Assembly (NCBI GenBank): GCA_905220665.1
Contig: CAJNAR010000164.1
Location: forward strand, 866,758 to 930,757
DNA length: 64,000 nt
Source of the DNA: Albugo candida
Taxonomy: Eukaryota; Oomycota; Peronosporomycetes; Albuginales; Albuginaceae
Direction of reading: 5' to 3'
Position 1 is the first letter of the stretch. The number at the start of each line of letters is the position of its first letter. The notes under the pieces were generated by a model, which was given only the letters and a program-made list of their open reading frames with translations, made no database searches and was not told where the DNA came from. The position numbers and the translations under genes are program-made. This document shows positions 60,701 to 64,000 of this stretch, piece by piece.

Positions 60701-63638
60701 CGTTTAACAAAGGCGTTGCTAAAGTAGCACATGAACCGTTACATAAGTTCATCCATCTCGTGTTCAATGTGCGCGATACATTTGGAATTCTGACCAGCGC
60801 ACTACTTTAAGGCAAGATTTTTATCCTTGAAGGAACAGATCTGCTGCGGTACTGACCTGTTATCCCTTAATTCGTTGATGTCCGACACTGATGGCCACCG
60901 ATAGTAACACCTCTTTGTAGGTGTCACTTTCTTGGTGAATTGTCACAATAAGCTTTCTTTAGTTAATAATCATCTGGCCGTTTTCAACTTACGCAGTCAT
61001 GATCGTTTTCTAGTTTTGGATGGTATTTGCTATTTGAGTGGAGAAATTCTTTCCAGATGATGTGTTCTATCGCCAAAGAAAGTATTGATGCTGTATCACA
61101 TTTTGCCAAATTTTCTTCGATCCCGGCATGTTTTGGTGGTCTACAAATGAATGAAATACTCTCTTCTTCTGTAACCTCGTTGAGAAAGATCTGATATCTT
61201 CAAGAAACATTCCTAAGATCCATCTCATCTTTAAGTTTCTTGGGTAGGAAGCACCGCGATTGCTTTATTCTCATCGCGGAAGATCCAGTGAGATACTCAG
61301 CTATTCGGGCCAGTATTTTATAAGACCCAGAAAATTTATAAGGAGTTTTGTACGCATATGCGCGTCCAAAAATCAATTGTATGTGGTTCAAGCATTGCAT
61401 TTAGTTGATAGTCGTGTACGACTCTTCTTGTAGTAATGTGTTGCGTAAATGAAAGTAGGTGGGGTTGCTGCCTCAAGATTATTGATGTATGCGTTATTGT
61501 AGAACTTACATTTAATTGATCGTTTCTATAATTTCATATATTTGACGCGCTGGATGCATACATAGACATCATGGAGACTTACCGAACAGGTATAGGGACG
61601 GATTCTACCTAGTTATCTAGTGAACGGAGCCGAAAGTAATGTTTTGCAAGCATGTTTGATACATTCGGGCAATGCGATTATAAAAAATGCCGTACAGTAA
61701 AGATGACAAAGAAAGAAATGTTTTCAGCCTCAATAACCCTGATGATAATGATCTAATCAAATTTGACCATTTTATATGGCTACAATGAGTTGTAAAACTT
61801 GCATCTCTGAGATTAAACTTGTCGAACTACATCTCTCTACATCCAAGTGCGAATTCTGTGAAAACTGACATTATTTTGTGTGCTGAAAAAAATCGGTGGA
61901 GAAAGACAATCGGATTAGTAAATATCTTATGTCGGAACGCACGTTTGCAAATAATATAGATCCTATACTTAGCATATTTGAGTATCAGGACCATTCATCA
62001 TGTAAATTAATCTCAATGAGCAACTTGGTTGACAAAGTCTAAATAACTTTCGCATCATGCAACAAATCAGACAAATACTATTCGTACTGATTCTAAAGAT
62101 GCTCTTCCTCCGCTCTTATACTTCTACAAATGCCAGGACTCCGGATGGTGGTCCGTAAATCCATAAGAGATATAAATATGTTCCGTTTGGTGGAATCAAC
62201 ATCGACCGCAGAACAAAACATTCCATGTAAACATCAAGAAAACCTTATCACGCTATTATAGATGAAGATTAGACGAAAACGATACTACAACTATATTCAT
62301 GTCTTCAAGATTCCTAGTGTGTTCAAATAGAAAGACACTTCGTTTTGTTTTAGTGATTTCTATATGTAGTACACGAGGGATACCCGGCCAATAGACGCTT
62401 ACATTGATACCAAATCTTATGGTTTTGCGTTATTATATATCAATGTATGGGTCCACGATGAGGGTAAGGATTCCGTAGCTCTGTGCAATTCCTCGTCAAA
62501 AACGAACATATATTGGGAAATACAGCGATTCGTAAAGAATCAATAGGCATGCAAAAAGTGCCATATGCATGATCCGAAGATTCAATAGGTTGGTATCCTA
62601 TCATAAAATATAATTCGAAGATGCTCGAGGCATTTGGCATGATGGCGCACAATTTATATAAAAAAGACTTGGATAAGAAACATCGTATCTGCAATCCTCA
62701 TTTTGTTGCAACAATTTAGACAGCTCACTCTCACTTTTAACCTTGGAACAAGCAATGTAGATGTTCCTCTAGACTTTCACTACCAAGATATCACCTGCCT
62801 AGAGCGCGAAGTTGTTTTTTGCACCCAATGAATCGCAGCGTAACTGAAAGTATCATTTTTCGTAACTAACAGCTCTAAGTGATTCTGCTCCGAAAGAGAA
62901 CCCTCAACACTACCGAAGATACAAAAAAAATGTTTTTATTATTCTGGATGTAAAGATTATTGATCAATTTTTCTTTTCTTAGTAATGCTGTCAGCAGATG
63001 ATACATTTGTAGATGCTCAGCCACATCAGCACAATCATGGTGTTTGACTTCACCCAAACTCTCTTCCAGCTGTTGGACACGTTACTCCAGTATCGCAATT
63101 TTACTTAAATTTTCCTCAACAGCCTGTGAGAGTTGTTTTACTGAATTTCCAAAGCATTGAGTTCGGACTTGATGCTCCTTCTCGAGGACGGTTAAGTCAT
63201 TTCGTGTACCCCTCCCTGCATTCGCATGTTGCCTCAACTCAGTCACGCCTGCAAAAAATCATTCCAAAACTTTTCAATCCACTAGCATATCTTTGCCACT
63301 TTCCTGCTCTTCCAGTGGAGGATTAGAACTCATGTTTGTGAACAGAGTAAAATTGAAAAGTGATCTCATTCTGTTGTTGAAACCGACAGCAAGTACTCAG
63401 AATGCTGAATCATGAAAAAAGGGCACATTCTATTCCAACCACGGCTAAAAACAGCTCGTTCTGTTTTCCGCAGAATTAAAACCAAATCGGATTCCATTCC
63501 ATAGAAGTAATGGATAGCAACAATTTCTTTCGAAACCTTAAATTCATTTGTTCAATTTCGGCGAAATATAGAAAAACGCCTTTCTATCCTGAAATGTCGG
63601 ACAGCGTTTTGTCCCTTACATAGTATGGACAGTACGGC
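57758..63638. other. Gene-free AT-rich subtelomere
   Basis: About 5.9 kb in which no frame on either strand exceeds about 85 codons and none has protein-like composition or a recognised motif. I saw no tandem satellite. Contains one short interstitial telomeric tract at 60200. Confidence 0.6.
60200..60226 (-). repeat. Interstitial telomeric tract in opposite orientation
   Basis: Reads CTAAACCCTAAACCCTAAAA then CCTAAAG on the plus strand, that is about three and a half units of TTTAGGG on the minus strand. It faces the opposite way to the terminal array 3.4 kb further on. Confidence 0.85.
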
Positions 63639-63840
63639 TTTTAGGGTTTAGGGTTTTAGGGTTTAGGGTTTTAGGGTTTAGGGTTTTAGGGTTTAGGGTT
63701 TAGGGTTTTAGGGTTTAGGGTTTTAGGGTTTAGGGTTTTAGGGTTTAGGGTTTTAGGGTTTAGGGTTTTAGGGTTTAGGGTTTTAGGGTTTAGGGTTTTA
63801 GGGTTTAGGGTTTTAGGGTTTAGGGTTTTAGGGTTTAGGG
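63639..63840 (+). repeat. Proximal telomere: alternating TTTTAGGG / TTTAGGG units
   Basis: Eight-base and seven-base units alternate to form a 15-bp higher-order repeat, about 13 times over. One interruption near 63690-63703 has two seven-base units in a row. The alternation stops sharply at 63840. Confidence 0.95.
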
Positions 63841-64000
63841 TTTAGGGTTTAGGGTTTAGGGTTTAGGGTTTAGGGTTTAGGGTTTAGGGTTTAGGGTTTA
63901 GGGTTTAGGGTTTAGGGTTTAGGGTTTAGGGTTTAGGGTTTAGGGTTTAGGGTTTAGGGTTTAGGGTTTAGGGTTTAGGGTTTAGGGTTTAGGGTTTAGG
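63841..64000 (+). repeat. Distal telomere: pure TTTAGGG array
   Basis: About 23 perfect units running to the last base of the window. G-rich strand is 5'->3' toward the right, so the right edge is a true chromosome end. Confidence 0.97.

Noticed and set aside
63639..64000. Plant origin suggested by TTTAGGG
   Set aside because: The intron sizes, IQUB, the cadherin with WSC domain, the temptin-like protein and the transposon types fit an oomycete far better. TTTAGGG is also used by stramenopiles.
1..64000. CRISPR arrays, bacterial operons or prophage
   Set aside because: Spliced eukaryotic genes and a telomere show this is nuclear DNA. No regularly spaced short repeats were seen apart from the telomere and TIR subunits.

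Overview
This window is the right-hand end of a nuclear chromosome of a protist, most likely an oomycete (stramenopile). It ends in an uninterrupted TTTAGGG telomere. The recognisable genes are compact and have very short GT-AG introns of about 43-77 nt. They include a flagellar gene (IQUB), a temptin-like secreted protein, a giant cadherin, and several decayed MULE, LINE and DDE elements. TTTAGGG alone would also fit plants and several algae, so the oomycete assignment rests on the combination. The species cannot be named from the sequence alone.

Layout. Positions 1-19049 (minus) hold one giant multi-domain cadherin gene whose 3' end lies beyond the left edge. I join it across four short introns; at least 6,269 residues are visible. 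From 19.7 to 36.6 kb lies an ordinary gene-dense block: temptin-like GPI-type protein (+), IQUB (-), NPRL3 (-), a SAM methyltransferase with TPRs (+), a CCCH/WD40 protein (-), a multi-pass membrane protein (+) and Mediator subunit MED6 (+). A 3.4 kb stretch before MED6 has only doubtful coding segments and a decayed transposase tail.

From about 35 to 57.5 kb the sequence is a transposon graveyard: a MULE with ~160 bp terminal inverted repeats and a visible target-site duplication, a second decayed MULE, an APE/RT LINE broken by frameshifts and stops, and a DDE-type DNA transposon with a related fragment at 35 kb. From 57.8 to 63.6 kb I see no gene, only AT-rich subtelomeric DNA with a short inverted interstitial telomeric tract. 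The last 360 bp are telomere: first a 15-bp higher-order repeat alternating TTTTAGGG and TTTAGGG, then pure TTTAGGG.

The genes do not form one pathway. NPRL3 (TORC1 inhibition by GATOR1), MED6 (transcription) and the CCCH/WD40 protein are housekeeping. IQUB points to a flagellated zoospore stage. The cadherin and the temptin-like protein are cell-surface or secreted. Gene structures were inferred by reading splice sites and frames by eye, and domain calls are by motif recognition without a database search.
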